Positions 1-12,839 of a stretch of DNA of 64,000 bases are shown piece by piece. The translations under genes were made by a program, and so were the position numbers. This DNA comes from Sorghum bicolor. Its lineage: Eukaryota > Streptophyta > Magnoliopsida > Poales > Poaceae. The notes beneath the pieces were generated by a model. The model had not been told where the DNA came from and searched no databases. It saw nothing but the letters and a program-made list of their open reading frames with translations. Each line of letters starts with the position of its first letter. Position 1 is the first letter of the stretch. Location of the stretch: contig NC_012870.2 of the NCBI RefSeq assembly GCF_000003195.3, positions 3,712,501 through 3,776,500 on the forward strand, read 5' to 3'.

Positions 1-1
1 C

Positions 2-2696
2 AATGTCCTGCTGAAATTTGTGGACAAATCTAAGAAAAAAATCACAATTGTAGATTTCTTGAATCATCTTGCAGAGAAAAAATCAGTCTCTGGGAAGGAA
101 AAACTTGGTGTGCGGGTACAGAGCTTGGGGTAGGTACTTGTTTGGAAATCATGGTGTTCTATGTACTTATTATCTTTCCACATGTGATTTTAATATTGAT
201 TTTGGTGTGCACTGCGTACTCTGAAACAGAAATGCCATTCTACTTCTACTAATTTAAGGAGGTTTTGTAGGTTGCATATTTCCTTGATACAACAGGCCAA
301 GCAAACAGAAACGTCTGCTGCAAAGCTTCTAGGAAATATGAGTGGATCTGGTAATAGTAGTCGGGAGAAGGATTTGTTGAAAAATGCAAGTTTCCGTACT
401 CACAAGAAGGCTTTGGACAAGAGGTTCATTTCTTTAACTAATCGTATAAAGCAGTTACCAGGCATCAATAAGCATATCCATTTTGATTCAACCGATGATG
501 AAACTAATGGTGATACGAGTTCTGAGGATGGTAAATCTGATGACAATGAGAATAAGAATGAATATTCTGTTCTTGACAAAAAGGATGGTGATAAGCGTGT
601 TAATAGCTGCCCATATCCGTCAAAAACTGAAGAACTGGAAAGGCTTGGTTTGAAATCTGAAATTAATAAAAGGCCATCCTTAGAGAATAGCAAGCCAAAA
701 GAGAGCAGAAAAAAGGGGAAAGTAAGTGAAAAAAGAAAATTTGAAGAAATCAGGAGTCCTAGCTGTTCGTGCAAGCAGCCTAAGAAGCAGCAAAAGTTGC
801 AAAAGCATGAAGCATCACCGAATTGTTTCCTAAGTATTGGTAAGCTGGAGAATTTTGTAACAACATGGAAGGAAACATGTCGTGAGCATCCAGTTCAACA
901 GGTATGTACTCATAATTGAATCTATGTTTTCATTAAATAATTGTGAAGCTGAGTAATCTAATGAGGCTGCAAGCGTACAACCTCCCTTTTCTCTACCGAA
1001 TTGCTCTGTCTGGGCTTATCCTGTTTCTAGAACTAATTTGATTGTACCTGTAACTGATGCAGGTTCTGGAAATGTTAGCAAATTACTATGGAAGAACACC
1101 AACAGAGAAGAAGGGAATAATAAATTTCTGCTCACAGTACCCAGGCATTGGCCTTCTCAATGTTGCTGTGAGTTGATTATCCTCCTTTATTCATTTGACT
1201 TGAATTGTGAATCTTTACTGTAGTTACTATCCATTAATTGCCTTTGACCTGCATTTTCTGCGTGATAATAACACACAAATTAGGAACTGGTTGGCCTGAT
1301 TTTCGATTTGTCTAGTCATGTAGTTCCCTCAAGTTGTCTTATACAATGTTTTCAAGGCGTCGCTTAAGCGCCAAGGCGCTGCACACACGACGCCATAGCA
1401 GACGACTCGCCTTAGATTCCACACTAGTGAGCAGGAGAGCGGGAGGGAGAGAGCAGGCGCGCAGAAGATTTCACAGCAGTGAGCGGGAGAGCGGGAGGGG
1501 AACTCACCTGTGCTGACGGGAGAAGTTGCCGACTGACCACCGCCGAGCCGTGCGGGCCGCGGCAAGGAGCGGCCTGCGGGCCATGGCCATCTTCCCCTAA
1601 TCGGTACTGGCCTGCAGCATCCCGCTTCCTCTGTTCCTCTTCCTCCATCGAGAGAGAGAGAGAGGTGGGTGGAGGCGGAGGCGGAACGGGAGGGAAGAGA
1701 CCGAGATGGGTTGAGACGGAAGTCAAAACAGAGTTGTGGCAGTGGGCAGCACAGGAGAGAGATGAAGACACACGCTAGGGCTACGAGGGTGAGAGGGCAC
1801 ATGGGCTGCTTGGTGCATGTGGGCTGGGCCAGACCACTTGTTACTCCTCCTTCCTTTTTATTTTTTCCTTTCCTTTTTATTTTTTCCTTTCCTTTTTTCT
1901 TTACCATCTATATACTACTCTGAGCTGCTGTTTTAAAATTTCCTTTAGTTGGTAAGGCGTCGCCTCGCCTTACGCCGTACTCGCTTAAGCGTAAGGCGTT
2001 AGTCACTCGCCACGCCTCGCCTTACCACCTTGAAAACACTGGTCTTATATGATTTGGACTTTTTGTAGGCACATCTGTTCATCCTATATTCCTTTTCCCC
2101 CCCTCTTGTGTTCCACGTCCCACTATTACACCTTTAGAACGAATGAAGAGTCATTGAGCAGTTCAAAATAGGGCATGATATATGATGATTCTGTTTGGCT
2201 CGGCATTCAAGCGATTATGTGATAGATCTTACAATTCAGGAAAAGTTCAAAGGTTCACCTGTTTAGGTGTTTGATTGAAACCTGAGGTAGTAATGCATGT
2301 TTTTATTTTGAATGTGGTGCTATGAACAGGCCAGATTATAGTTATTCTAGATGTAGAAATTTGTTGACCATGCATATTCATTATTTTTTTAGTACATGAA
2401 TTTTGCCCCTTTTTTTGTTATTAATTGATTATTGATGTGTAGGATCACTGTTACCATTTTGAATTATTTCTTTAAACTTCGCTGCCACATGGACATGCAG
2501 GTTAAATCAATGGGATGTGGTCTGCTGGATAGCATTTATGATGTGATACAGCTTGCTAGTGAGAATAATGTATCATCAAGCCCTCTTCCGAACACCACCA
2601 CCGAGGTTATGGAAATCGAGCCTCCAAGTAAAGAAAATACTGGTTGTACTGATGGAGCCCATAAGAAGAGTGAAGACAACAGGACTGGACACAGTG

Positions 2697-2741
<45 letters not shown>

Positions 2742-5700
2742 GGTTCAACTGCACTTGGTACTCATTTTCTGCTGAACTGCTGCTACAGACAAATGTCCCA
2801 TTTTCATATGTTCATTTGTTCATGCAGGTGTTGCTATTGACGATGTCATCAGGAGGATAACGGAATATATTGAATCTAACAGTAAAGTCTCAGGTGATGT
2901 GACTATGCAAGTGAGGGCACTTAATGATTGTGAAACATGGGTAACTACTCAATTTTCAGCAAATCAATTCAGTGCTCTTGGCCATGGGACATTCCTTGAG
3001 TTTTTGGACAAACATTGTCATCAGTTCCGAACTGCTTTGAGTAGTTTCTTGAAGGAGGGTACTTGTAACCCTTCATCTCTGGAAGTTTCTGTACTGCAGC
3101 AGCAAATTGAATTTTTACTCTATCAAGCTGAGAGTAATTGGCTGGAAGATGGTGGGTTTTCAGAGGATAGTTTCGTTATGCTTCTTAAAAGGCAATTTCC
3201 AACAATAAGCTTTAATATCGTGCAAGATAAATCTGGTGAAGGAGTTCCTGGCTTTATCGAGGGGCAGAAGAAAGACATACAAACAAATAGTTTAAAATTT
3301 TCCATCTCTTTGTTGGAGAAACGGTGGTCTGGAACTTTGCCAAGTAGACATGGGAATGTTGATGAACTGGGGAAAAGTGTCGCTGAGCAATCTTATTATT
3401 GTGGAACAGTTTGCTCAAGAGAGGCAATTAATTGTTTACTGAGGGCTCCTATGCTGTCTGATCTGCTTCTTTGGTCCCATTGGGATTCGCTATTTGCTCC
3501 TACACTGGGCTCCTTTGTACATTGGTTGATGAATACTGGTCCAATTCAAGAGCTTGCATGCATTGCGACCACAGATGGTAGGTTTATTAGAGTAGATTCA
3601 TCAGCCACAGTTGATCAGTTTCTGGAAGCTATTATCCAACGCTCACCATTTCAAGTGGCAGTGAAACTGCTTTCACTGCTATACGTTTACAATGGTTCTA
3701 CGAGCACCCCAATGTCATTGCTAAAATGTTATGCACAGCGAGCAATAAAGCTCATAGTAGATAACAACAATGATTTGATGAATGCTAAATCTGAAAACAA
3801 AATATTTATGCCTGACGAGCCCCAAAACCTAATTAGTGAAAGCTCTACTTGTTTTGCTGATCAGTGTCAAGAAAGCTCTCAGGTGTCTTCTGCAAGATTG
3901 ATCAGGTCTGAAAGCTTGCCAAACTTTGATAACACTGTTCATTTGATCGCAAAATTTGTACTTGATTGTCTTGGCCATCTACCTCTGGAATTCCGTAGTC
4001 TTGCAGCAGACATACTATTGGCAGGATTTCGGGTTGTTACTAAGAACTGGCATGCAGTTATGTTGCATGAAGCCACTGAAAACGGGCAGCTTTGCATGCT
4101 TCATGATATTGGCTTGTCACTTGGAGTTGTAGAATGGGTTGAAGATTGCCGTAGGTTGTGTTTAACTGAAGAAGTTCATGTGCAGACAGAAATGCATTCT
4201 TCTGCCAAGCTTGCATCTGAGGGAGCCACACATGAAAATTCTAACGGGCATATTTCTAGTGATGTTAATATGATGGGTGAGAGAAGACAATTGTTTCCTG
4301 GCATAAATGATCGGGTTGGTATGGATAATGAAGACAATAATAATAAGATGTTAAATCCTGCTGGAACTGAGGCAGATATTGCAGAACTACATACTAGCAG
4401 ATCTTCCATGATGGAAGAAACAAATCTTGAGGAAGCATCTCTTGTTATTGAGACTATACGTCGTGAAGAGTTTGGTCTGGATCAGGCACTAAGTGACACT
4501 GAGAATAGCTTGTTAAAGAAGCAGCATGCTCGACTTGGCAGAGCATTGCATTGCCTTTCACAAGAACTATATTCCCAGGATTCTCATCTACTTCTTGAGC
4601 TGGTAACCTTGAACTATGCTCTTCCTTTACACTCAGATTTTGTTGTGTGCTTGGAGGTTACATGGAAAGTTGAGAATATTTTTTTTTGCTGATCTTTATA
4701 TATCAGGTACAGAATGCTGACGACAATACATATCCTAAGGATGTTGAACCAACATTAGCATTCGTTCTCCAAGAGAATGGTATTGCTGTTCTAAACAATG
4801 AGAGGGGCTTCTCTGCTGAGAACATTAGAGCACTCTGTGATATTGGTAACTCGACAAAGAAAGGATCAAACCAGGGTTATATTGGAAATAAAGGCATTGG
4901 ATTTAAATCAGTTTTCCGGGTAGGTATTAACATAATCATAACTTTTAAGTTACCATATTGTCCACAGTTTCATAGATTCCCTACTGTATTGCTTTTGTTG
5001 GTACATACCCTATATCTTGTGAGACTTTTGAGTTGTCTGGGAGATGAATATACCAATTAATTTTGTCACTTATATGTTTTGTAGGTAACTGATGCTCCGG
5101 AGATCCATTCAAATGGTTTCCATGTGAAATTTGATATCACAGATGGCCAGATTGGTTTTGTGTTGCCAACTGCAGTTCCACCTTACAGTACCACTTCTTT
5201 TAGCAGAATGTTAGCCGTTGAAGATGACAAGGATGCCCATCCGTTGTGGAACACTTGCATTTTACTTCCCTTCAGATCAAAATTTAGGGAGGGCACTGGT
5301 ATGTGCTCCATTGTGTCTTTGTTTTCAGATCTGCACCCATCTCTACTGCTGTTCCTTCATCGACTAAAATGTATCAAGTTTAAGAATTTGTTTGATGACA
5401 CACTTCTGATTATGAGAAGGGAGGTTCTTGGTGATGGCATTGTGAGAATCTCGCATGGGATTGAGACAATGAGTTGGTTGGTGGTCAGTAAGAGGTTACA
5501 AGGTACCATTGTGCGGCATGATGTGTGCACCACAGAGATAGCTGTGGCATTTACTTTGCAGCAGACTGAGAAAGGAGATTATGAACCTTACTTGAAGCAG
5601 CAACCTGTGTTTGCTTTTCTTCCTCTAAGGAATTACGGTCTTAAATTCATTATTCAAGGAGATTTTGTTTTACCATCTTCCAGAGAGGAAGTGGATGCGG

Positions 5701-8700
5701 ATAGTGCATGGAATCAGTGGTTGTTGTCTGAATTCCCTTCTTTGTTTGTCTGTGCCCAAGAATCCTTTTGTGCTCTTCCCTGTTTTGAGAGGTGCCCTGG
5801 AAAAGCTGTCACAGCCTTCTTGAGTTTTATTCCTCTAGCAGGAGAGGTTCATGGATTCTTCAGCCAGCTTCCTCACTTGATCCTTTCCAAGTTGCGTGTG
5901 ACCTGCTGCATGTTTTTGGATGGCTCTACTGTGCAATGGGTCTATCCATGCAATACGCTTAGGGGTTGGGATGAACAAACTAAAATGCTATTGTCCGAAG
6001 GCTTACTTCATGAACATCTTGGTCTTGGTTACCTCTCAAAAGATATTATTATATCTGATAATTTATCAAGGGCCCTAGGTATTCATGACTATGGACCAAA
6101 CATTTTGCTAGATACCATCTCATCTATTTGCCGAATTGATGGTTGTATTGAGTCACTGGGCCTGGAATGGCTGTGTGCTTGGTTTGTTAACCTTTATCTG
6201 ACGTTGCTGTCTCATTCTCGAAATGTTTCCTCAGCAAGAAGCCTTGAAGATGCTCTTTTGGATAAAGTTAGGAAAATACCATGCATCCCACTTTCAGATG
6301 GTTCATTTAGCTCTGTTTCAGATGGTCCTATATGGTTGCCATATGATGTTGTCAGTTCCATTCCTGAATGCAGAAGTAGCATTGAGAATTTTCCTGTTCT
6401 ATATGGTAATCTTCGAACTGTAAGTCCAAATCTTCTCTCTGCATGCTGCAAAAATAAATACCTCATGGAGGAAGTCAGAATAGATGATCTGGCAGACATG
6501 CTCCAAAAGATTGGGGTGCGAAAGTTGTCTGGGCATGACATTATTAAAAACCACATCATGGTGTCCTTGCGTAACGGTTTAGATGCTAATGTGACTGATA
6601 GAATGATTAGAGAGTATGTGAGCTTTATTATGGTTCATCTTCAGTCTTCTTGCACCAGCTGTAACTTTGAAAAAGAAGGGATAGTGTCAGAACTTCGGAA
6701 GAGTCCTATCTTCCTTACAAACCATGGATACAAGAGCCCAGCTGATGAACCAATTCACTTCAGCAAAGATTATGGGAATTCCGTGGATGTTAGCAGACTG
6801 CTTCAGAATGTAGAAATTAGTTGGATTGAACTTGATAGTAGCTATTTGATTCATCATGGTTCAGAGTCGTCATCATTTGAACGGGAAAAATGGAGGCGAT
6901 TTTTTGAAGAGATGGGTGTGACTGATTTTGTGCAGGTAGTGAAAGTTGAAAAAAGTTTATCCCAAGTTGATTCTCTTCTGGCAGGAGGCCTTTCTCTAGC
7001 TGATGTATCTGCAAAACCCTGTACCGTGTATGACTGGGAGTCACCAGAATTATCTAGAATTTTATCAATATTTTCTTCAAAAAGATGCAGGGAAAATTGT
7101 GTATATCTTCTGGAGGTTCTTGATAGATTCTGGGATGATTATTATAGTCCAAAATCTATGATCCTCACAGATGCTACACATTGTGGTGAAAACAGAGCAG
7201 TTGAATCATCGTTTATGAAGTGCATTCAAAGCTTCAAATGGATAGCATCAAGAATGGATGAGGATCTTCATTATCCAACAGATTTATTCTATGATTCTGA
7301 AAATGTCCGCTCTCTTTTTGGTAGTGTGGCTCCATATGCTGTACCGCAGGTTGGTGAATCTTTCCTTAACAAATTGTTCTGGATTTTAATGGTTACCTCA
7401 CCTTATTCCTTTCTGGGACAGGTATCTAGCAGTTCACTTAAGAAGGCCATTGGATTCAAAACAGAGGTATCCTACTGTGATGCATTGATGGTCCTGAAGT
7501 ATTGGATAACGTCAAAGGTTCCCTTTAGGGCAAGGTAACTACTAGGTTTCTCCATCTAGATTATACACTTATACTGTGTGTTTGAGAAATATATGAGCCA
7601 CAAATTTGTTATGCAAATCAGCATAATCACTTAGCCGTCCTTTTATCCTTTTGCTTTTTAAATTAATGCACTATGGATTAACCTTCCTTTTCTTCAGCAT
7701 GAGCCAGATGTGCAAATTCTATACCTTTTTGTCAGAAGGTGTGGCGGACTCAAAGATTGACATTAAACGGGAGTTCATGTCATCTCCCTCTATATTTACA
7801 CCACTACAGCGTCCTCGGGCAAGTGAGGTTATTCCTGGAAGTTTTTTGGCGCCAGAAGACCTCTATTGGCATGACCCAACAGGATGCTTTGAAATAACAG
7901 AGGATTTCATTGCAACGAGAAACAGAAGCATGTTCCCAAGAAGAATGCTATCTGCAGCCTATCCAAACCTTTGTGAATTATTTACTCTGACATGTGGTGT
8001 ACCAAAGGCTCCAACAACATCAAATTATGTTGAGATGCTGCTACGGCTGTCAACCATAGCATTGCCTTCACAGGCAGCAAACCATGTAAGTTGCTTTACT
8101 GCATGAGTATATTTTATAGCTTACTGTTAACTGTTAGGTGGATACTCCCTGTTAATCACGATTTGAATTATCCTGAACTGAAGGTGCAACAAAGTTTTGG
8201 CAATTGTGTTTTGTAAGATTATCTCATTTAACTTATCATCTCTTGTTTTCATGTTATATATAGGTCTTTTGTGTATTTGTGAGATGGGCTAAGTATCTGC
8301 AGTCTGAAAGTGACAAGATGAATGATATATTGTACTTGAAAGAATCTCTTCAGAAATTAGAAACAACAATATTGCCCACCTCAGCCGATAAATGGGTCTC
8401 TCTACATCCTTCTTTTGGCCTTGTTTGCTGGGTAGATGATGATGAGTTGAAGCAACAGTTTATTAACTCTAGTAATGTTTACTTCATACAATTTGGTGAC
8501 CTTTCTTCTGAGGATAAGCAAATGCTGTATGGAAGAGTTGCTGCTTTGATGAAAAGCTTAGGCATCCAAGCACTTTCGAAGGTAATAGACATCTTTTTAT
8601 GGTATATCCATGTTTTTCAATTTTTAGGATGCTTCTCATATGCACGAAGAGCTATGTTAACAAGTTAAGTATAAATTTATTCAAATTAAAATGTAGTAAA

Positions 8701-11453
8701 CTCCATGAAAATGTCATTTGAGCTATAACTATAATTAAAGTCATTCTCCAAGACAATCTCTATAAAAGAAGTCATTATAGCGCAAGTGAGTTTTTGTCCA
8801 CTTAAAACATTTTCTTCAATCCAATCTCACCTTTATGTATGGGGCTACTAATGGTAACGGGTGAGAAATGGAGAACTGTGGAGTTGGAAACTTGGTGGCA
8901 AAGAAAATCTGTATTGAAAGAAGTGTTTGTGCTCTAGCCATTTCCAATCTTGTTCCTTTGTTCTTGGGTTTAAAGAGTGGAGAAATGGCTGATCAGCATC
9001 AATTTATTCTATGCTATAATTATGACAATATCACTTCATCACAATGCTGTAGAATAGCAGCACTTGTAGCAGAGGAATCGAGAATGTGTGCCTAGTGCAG
9101 TGGTAGGAAGCAGAAGTGTAACCTACAGGTCGGGAGTTCCACTCCCCGTTCTCACAAAAAAAGGCCACTCCTTGTGCTCTTTTCAGTGAAATACATGTTC
9201 CACTAATGGTTGCAGCATGATACGATGCAGCTGCAGAGGTCGAGTTTTTTTTTTTTACCAGAGGAAATCATCTTTCTCTGGTCGAAGATAGTTCATTAGT
9301 CACTGAAAGTGTCAATGTCTATCATGAGCACCATGGTTGTTGGTTGTACTAATCTGTTGGCTATCTGCAGAAAGTTCTAGTTGTGGCACAGTGCAAATAG
9401 ACCACATCAATTTTATTTGTTTATTTATTTATAGCAGAGTGATGCAACACACTTGATATTGTAACATGGTAAATTAAGAGTATGTGCTTCTTTTACCAGT
9501 TATATGCAACTGCATAAACAGATGCTTCTTTTTTATGTAATTGAATTGAACTAAAAACATTTTTCTCTTGCCTGGTTGCTTTACTGTTTTCTTTTTGTTG
9601 TTTTCTCCCTATTTTGTGTGCAGTTGCTTGTTTAGTGTTCTTTTAAAATAAAATCTTACAGTGAGGGCCTCGCTTGCTGTATTTACGGTTCAAAAAAAAA
9701 ATCTAAAAACATTGAGACAAACAGGAGAAGTATGAAAATACATATTGAAGAAAATTTTTTATAGCTAGTTCCTTGTTTCTTATCACTCTTTCTACCTTTA
9801 TGTAGGTTGTGTATCGTGAAGCAATATTTTATGGTACATCAGAGAACAGAGAAAAGGTTTCCTTGATTTGTTGGCTTTTGCCATACATGCAACGGTACAT
9901 CTATAAAATGCATAGAGATACTTATATCAACTTCCAGAAAAACGACATCATGAAGATTACCAATCTGCAAGTAGTAGTTGTTGACAAGTTATTTCACAAG
10001 TATGTACTAAGGGGACTTGAGAGTTCTTCTAAGAAAAGATTCAAATGTCATTGCCTTTTGCAGGTTAGTATCTATTGTTCGATTCTGCCATTAGCAAGTA
10101 ATTACATTGTCAGGTTATACAATGTATTTTTGAAGATGTCTTCCATTCCAAATAGGCCCTTAAGTTGAAATCTCTTTCTAGGCTGTATTCATCAACTTGT
10201 CGTCTGTACATAAGCTTCATATCACTATGTCGTTAACGCTTACAATTGAAGTTTTGCTCTGCTTAGTTCCTCTGCCTTCAATTTTTTTTGACATGTTTAC
10301 TGGTTTGCAGGGAGATACGCTATACGCAACACAAGATGCTGATTCACATTCAGTATTTTTGGAGCTTTCTAGAATTTTCTTTGATGGATCCCCTGATCTG
10401 CATTTTGCAAATTTTCTACACATGATCAAAACCATGGCAGAATCTGGCACCCATGCTGAGCAAATAGAGTCTTTTATCGTTAATAATCAGAATGTTCCTG
10501 AGTTACCTAAACATGAAGCTGTCTGGTCCTTCTCTTCCTTGTCTGCAGTCGACCAAGGTTCAGCCAACCAAGGTGGTGCTGATACCCAGGGGGTTGATTT
10601 CCAACCTGTCCGTGAATTCAGTGCTCCAAATCATCAGAAGGCACCAGGAATGGTTTCAAGTTGGCCTCTTAACCATTGGAGAACAGCACCCGTCTTCAGA
10701 ACACCTCTCATAAACCAGCATGCAAGCATGCAAGAGGCAAAGGTCAATGATGCTGGACTTTCATCAAACTTAAACATGCCTGGTATGTATGGACACACCG
10801 AAGATAGTTTGCTTTCTGTTGATCTTGAAGGGGATTGGATTATAGAAGAGAAGCCAAGGACCGAAACTACATTGCTTGGAGATATTTCAACGGAAATCTT
10901 TGATGAGCCTCAGATGGCGATGTCTGCTGAACCTTTCAATGCACCTGCTTATTTGAACTTGGAGGAGGCTGGAAGTTCAAGCCCAACGGTCCATGTTGAG
11001 CTAACAAATTTCGATGAGAAACTGGCTAATCTTGCAGAAGACAGGAATCAGCGGCCATCAGATGCAAGCCAGTTAAGAACAGGGAGGCTTGGTGAAGCAC
11101 TGGTCGAGAAATATTTTGCCAAACAGCTAGGTTCCAACAATGTTAGGTGGGTGAACGACAAAATTGAAACCGGACTGCCTTATGATATTGTTATAACACA
11201 CCCAGAGGGTTTCACAGAGTATGTGGAGGTTAAAACAACTGTATCTTCAAGAAAAGATTGGTTTGACGTCTCACCAAGAGAATGGCAGTTTGCCTTGGAG
11301 AAAGGGGATTTATTTAGCATTGCTCGTGTCATGTTAGGTACAAAGAAAGCAAGTATAGAAATGTTAAAAAACCCACACAAGCTTTATAAGCAGAAAGCAT
11401 TGCGGCTTGGTCTCCTGATATCCAGACACACAATCTCGTCAGCAGCAACATAG
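2..11453 (+). CDS. NOV: Protein NO VEIN-like (GHKL ATPase + DUF3883), 5'-partial
   Basis: This is the 3' part of a large plant gene; the 5' end lies off the window. Exons that keep frame are 2-129, 271-901, 1063-1167, 2501-2693, 2828-4602, 4707-4919, 5085-7534, 7698-8085, 8264-8581, 9806-10063 and 10311-11453, about 2530 residues. Exons 5-7 carry a Hsp90-like (GHKL/sacsin-type) ATPase: N-box QNADDN at the start of exon 6, then NNERGFS and GNKGIGFKS. The last exon ends in DUF3883 (about 11070-11350), with PYDIVI and YVEVKTT giving the D..ExK signature of a PD-(D/E)XK-like fold. In Arabidopsis NOV is a nuclear protein needed for leaf vein formation and auxin patterning. Nuclease activity of the DUF3883 part is inference. 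Exon 7 may hide a 72-nt intron at 7350-7421. Confidence 0.93.
1344..2041. mobile_element. hAT-type nonautonomous DNA transposon in NOV intron 3
   Basis: A 698-bp insertion lies in the intron between 1168 and 2500. Its ends are inverted repeats of about 14 bp (left CAATGTTTTCAAGG; right end is the complement with one mismatch). It is flanked by perfect 8-bp direct repeats GTCTTATA at 1336-1343 and 2042-2049. An 8-bp TSD with CA..TG ends is the hAT hallmark. Subterminal regions are rich in AAGGCG/CGCCTT motifs. The interior is GC-rich with T/C-rich tandem stretches at 1850-1900 and shows no transposase. Confidence 0.85.
2701..2737. repeat. (CT)n microsatellite in NOV intron 4
   Basis: About 18 uninterrupted CT dinucleotides begin just inside the intron, a few bases after the donor at 2694. 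A run this long so close to a donor is likely to be polymorphic. Confidence 0.95.
7350..7421 (+). other. Possible 72-nt in-frame intron inside NOV exon 7
   Basis: CAG|GTTGGT at 7350 and GACAG at 7421 bound 72 bases that contain no stop and are divisible by three. Removing them joins VPQ to VSSSSLKK. If kept, they add a hydrophobic 24-residue insert between two hydrophilic stretches. I favour an intron, but reading through is equally open. Confidence 0.5.
9085..9245 (+). mobile_element. SINE-like tRNA-derived relic in NOV intron 9
   Basis: Within the 8582-9805 intron, an A-box-like sequence (AGTGCAGTGGT, 9094-9104) is followed by a B-box-like sequence (GGTCGGGAGTTCC, 9128-9140) and then A-rich and T-rich stretches. 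The order and spacing resemble the tRNA-derived head of a plant SINE. I see no clear target duplication, so the borders are approximate. Confidence 0.4.
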
Positions 11454-12180
11454 ACCAAAATGTCAAAATGTCAGTTTTGTTGAGGCTAGCGCCGATGATC
11501 ATTCTGCAGATTGTCATGATTACTCTTGACTAATAATCAGTATGAAGGACTGGAGTGAGTATCTTCATCATCTTGATAAGTATTTGCTGATTTCTCCATT
11601 TTGGGGAGAGATGGGGTACAACATTAGTGCAAGACTCAATACGGTTCAGCCTGTTTATATTAGTCTCCCCATTTTTATTATTCTAACTCGAGAAATCTTC
11701 TCCATTGGCAGCTCTGGAGTCTCGACCATGTGTCCATGTCTCTTGTCACATACAACTTACACTCTGCCTTTGTAACCAGTTCTGATATTTTGTCATTATT
11801 TTTCCTTCTTTTTTTTGCCCCTAGACCTTGTCTCGTAGGTTGATTTGTACAGAAATGGATGCAATTTGATTTTGCCATGTGCTATTAACTAATGAGCAAT
11901 ACTAAAACCGTTGACTGTTCTGAAGATCCGTAGCAATCATACCACTTTTTTGTTTAGTAGTTTTTTTTTAGCTCATCTTGTACTGGTGCATGCAACTCAT
12001 GCTACCATGTGCCTTGGCCTCCAGACCATGTCCAGATTCCAGCCGAGACTGGGATCAAGCCCACGGTGGGCGTGACCGTGACGGTGTATTCATCGTGATT
12101 CCCGGCGCCGGCCGGCCGCACAGCCACGCAGCGGACGGACGGACGGGATGACACCAGCTAGAGCTAGCCGTAGTACATGA
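11454..12180. other. NOV 3' UTR and downstream spacer
   Basis: No second gene is seen. The transcript probably ends within a few hundred bases of the TAG at 11451-11453, but no strong AATAAA is present. A GC-rich patch at 12040-12170 has no coding features. Confidence 0.5.
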
Positions 12181-12183
12181 CTG

Positions 12184-12412
12184 GGCCTTAATTTTCAACA
12201 AAAACTTTTCAAGATTTCTCATCACATCGAATTTTGCGACACATGTATGAATTATTAAATATAGATAAAAATAAAAACTAATTATACAGTTTGACTATAA
12301 ATTGTGAGACAAATCTTTTAAGTCTAGTTACTCAATCATTAAATAATATTTATTAAATAAAAACAAAAATGCTACATAATCAAAATTCAAAAAAAAAAAT
12401 CTAAAGAAGGCC
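12184..12412. mobile_element. MITE of the GGCCTTGTTTAG class, degraded
   Basis: The stretch opens with GGCCTT and closes with AAGGCC. It holds the phrases typical of this abundant grass MITE: TCAAGATTTCTCATCACATC, a AAATATAGATAAAAATAAA tract, and GAGACAAATCTTTTAAGTC. Related copies in this window are at 23131-23470, 39471-39695 and 47482-47665. No target duplication could be fixed. Confidence 0.6.
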
Positions 12413-12668
12413 TCGTACACGGTACTTCGGTAGCTACCTAGGTGGAGTTTGAGCGAATTGAAAAAAAATTTGGGATGAGGGAGTATGGTACTAGTTCACG
12501 AGGGATACTAGCTCTCTAGAGGCTAGACTAGGTACTCTCTCTCTCATTAATATTGGGCCAGTTTGTCCCTCGAGTCATGCATCGGAGCAAATTGCGAAGG
12601 CGTTTTTTTCTCTTTTAGAGTCATACTTCACTCTGCACCGAGACAAATTGTGGAGGTGTTTTTCTTTA

Positions 12669-12794
12669 GGGGCATATGCTCTATCCTAATGCACTGTTAA
12701 ATGAATTTGTGCACTAAAGGAGTGAGTCGCTCTGGTACTCCTCCAGTGCACACATCCCCCTTTGAATGGTGCATTGTGATGGAGCATATATCCC
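12669..12794. mobile_element. Short inverted-repeat MITE flanked by TA
   Basis: The 126-bp element begins GGGGCATATGCTC and ends GAGCATATATCCC. The arms continue inward through a GTGCA motif, giving a near-hairpin. TA lies on both sides (12667-12668, 12795-12796), as in Stowaway/mariner elements. Confidence 0.55.
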
Positions 12795-12839
12795 TAAAGG
12801 TAAATTTAACTTTATGATAACTTATTATCTTTTAGACTT

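Noticed and set aside
1329..1923. Overlapping open frames of 84-192 codons on both strands
   Set aside because: They lie inside the hAT-type element in a NOV intron, are low-complexity (Pro/Ser/Arg, Lys-rich) and show no motif.
2432..2860. Open frames reading through the CT repeat as (SL)n
   Set aside because: The true NOV exon ends at 2693; the microsatellite is intronic and the SL repeat is incidental.
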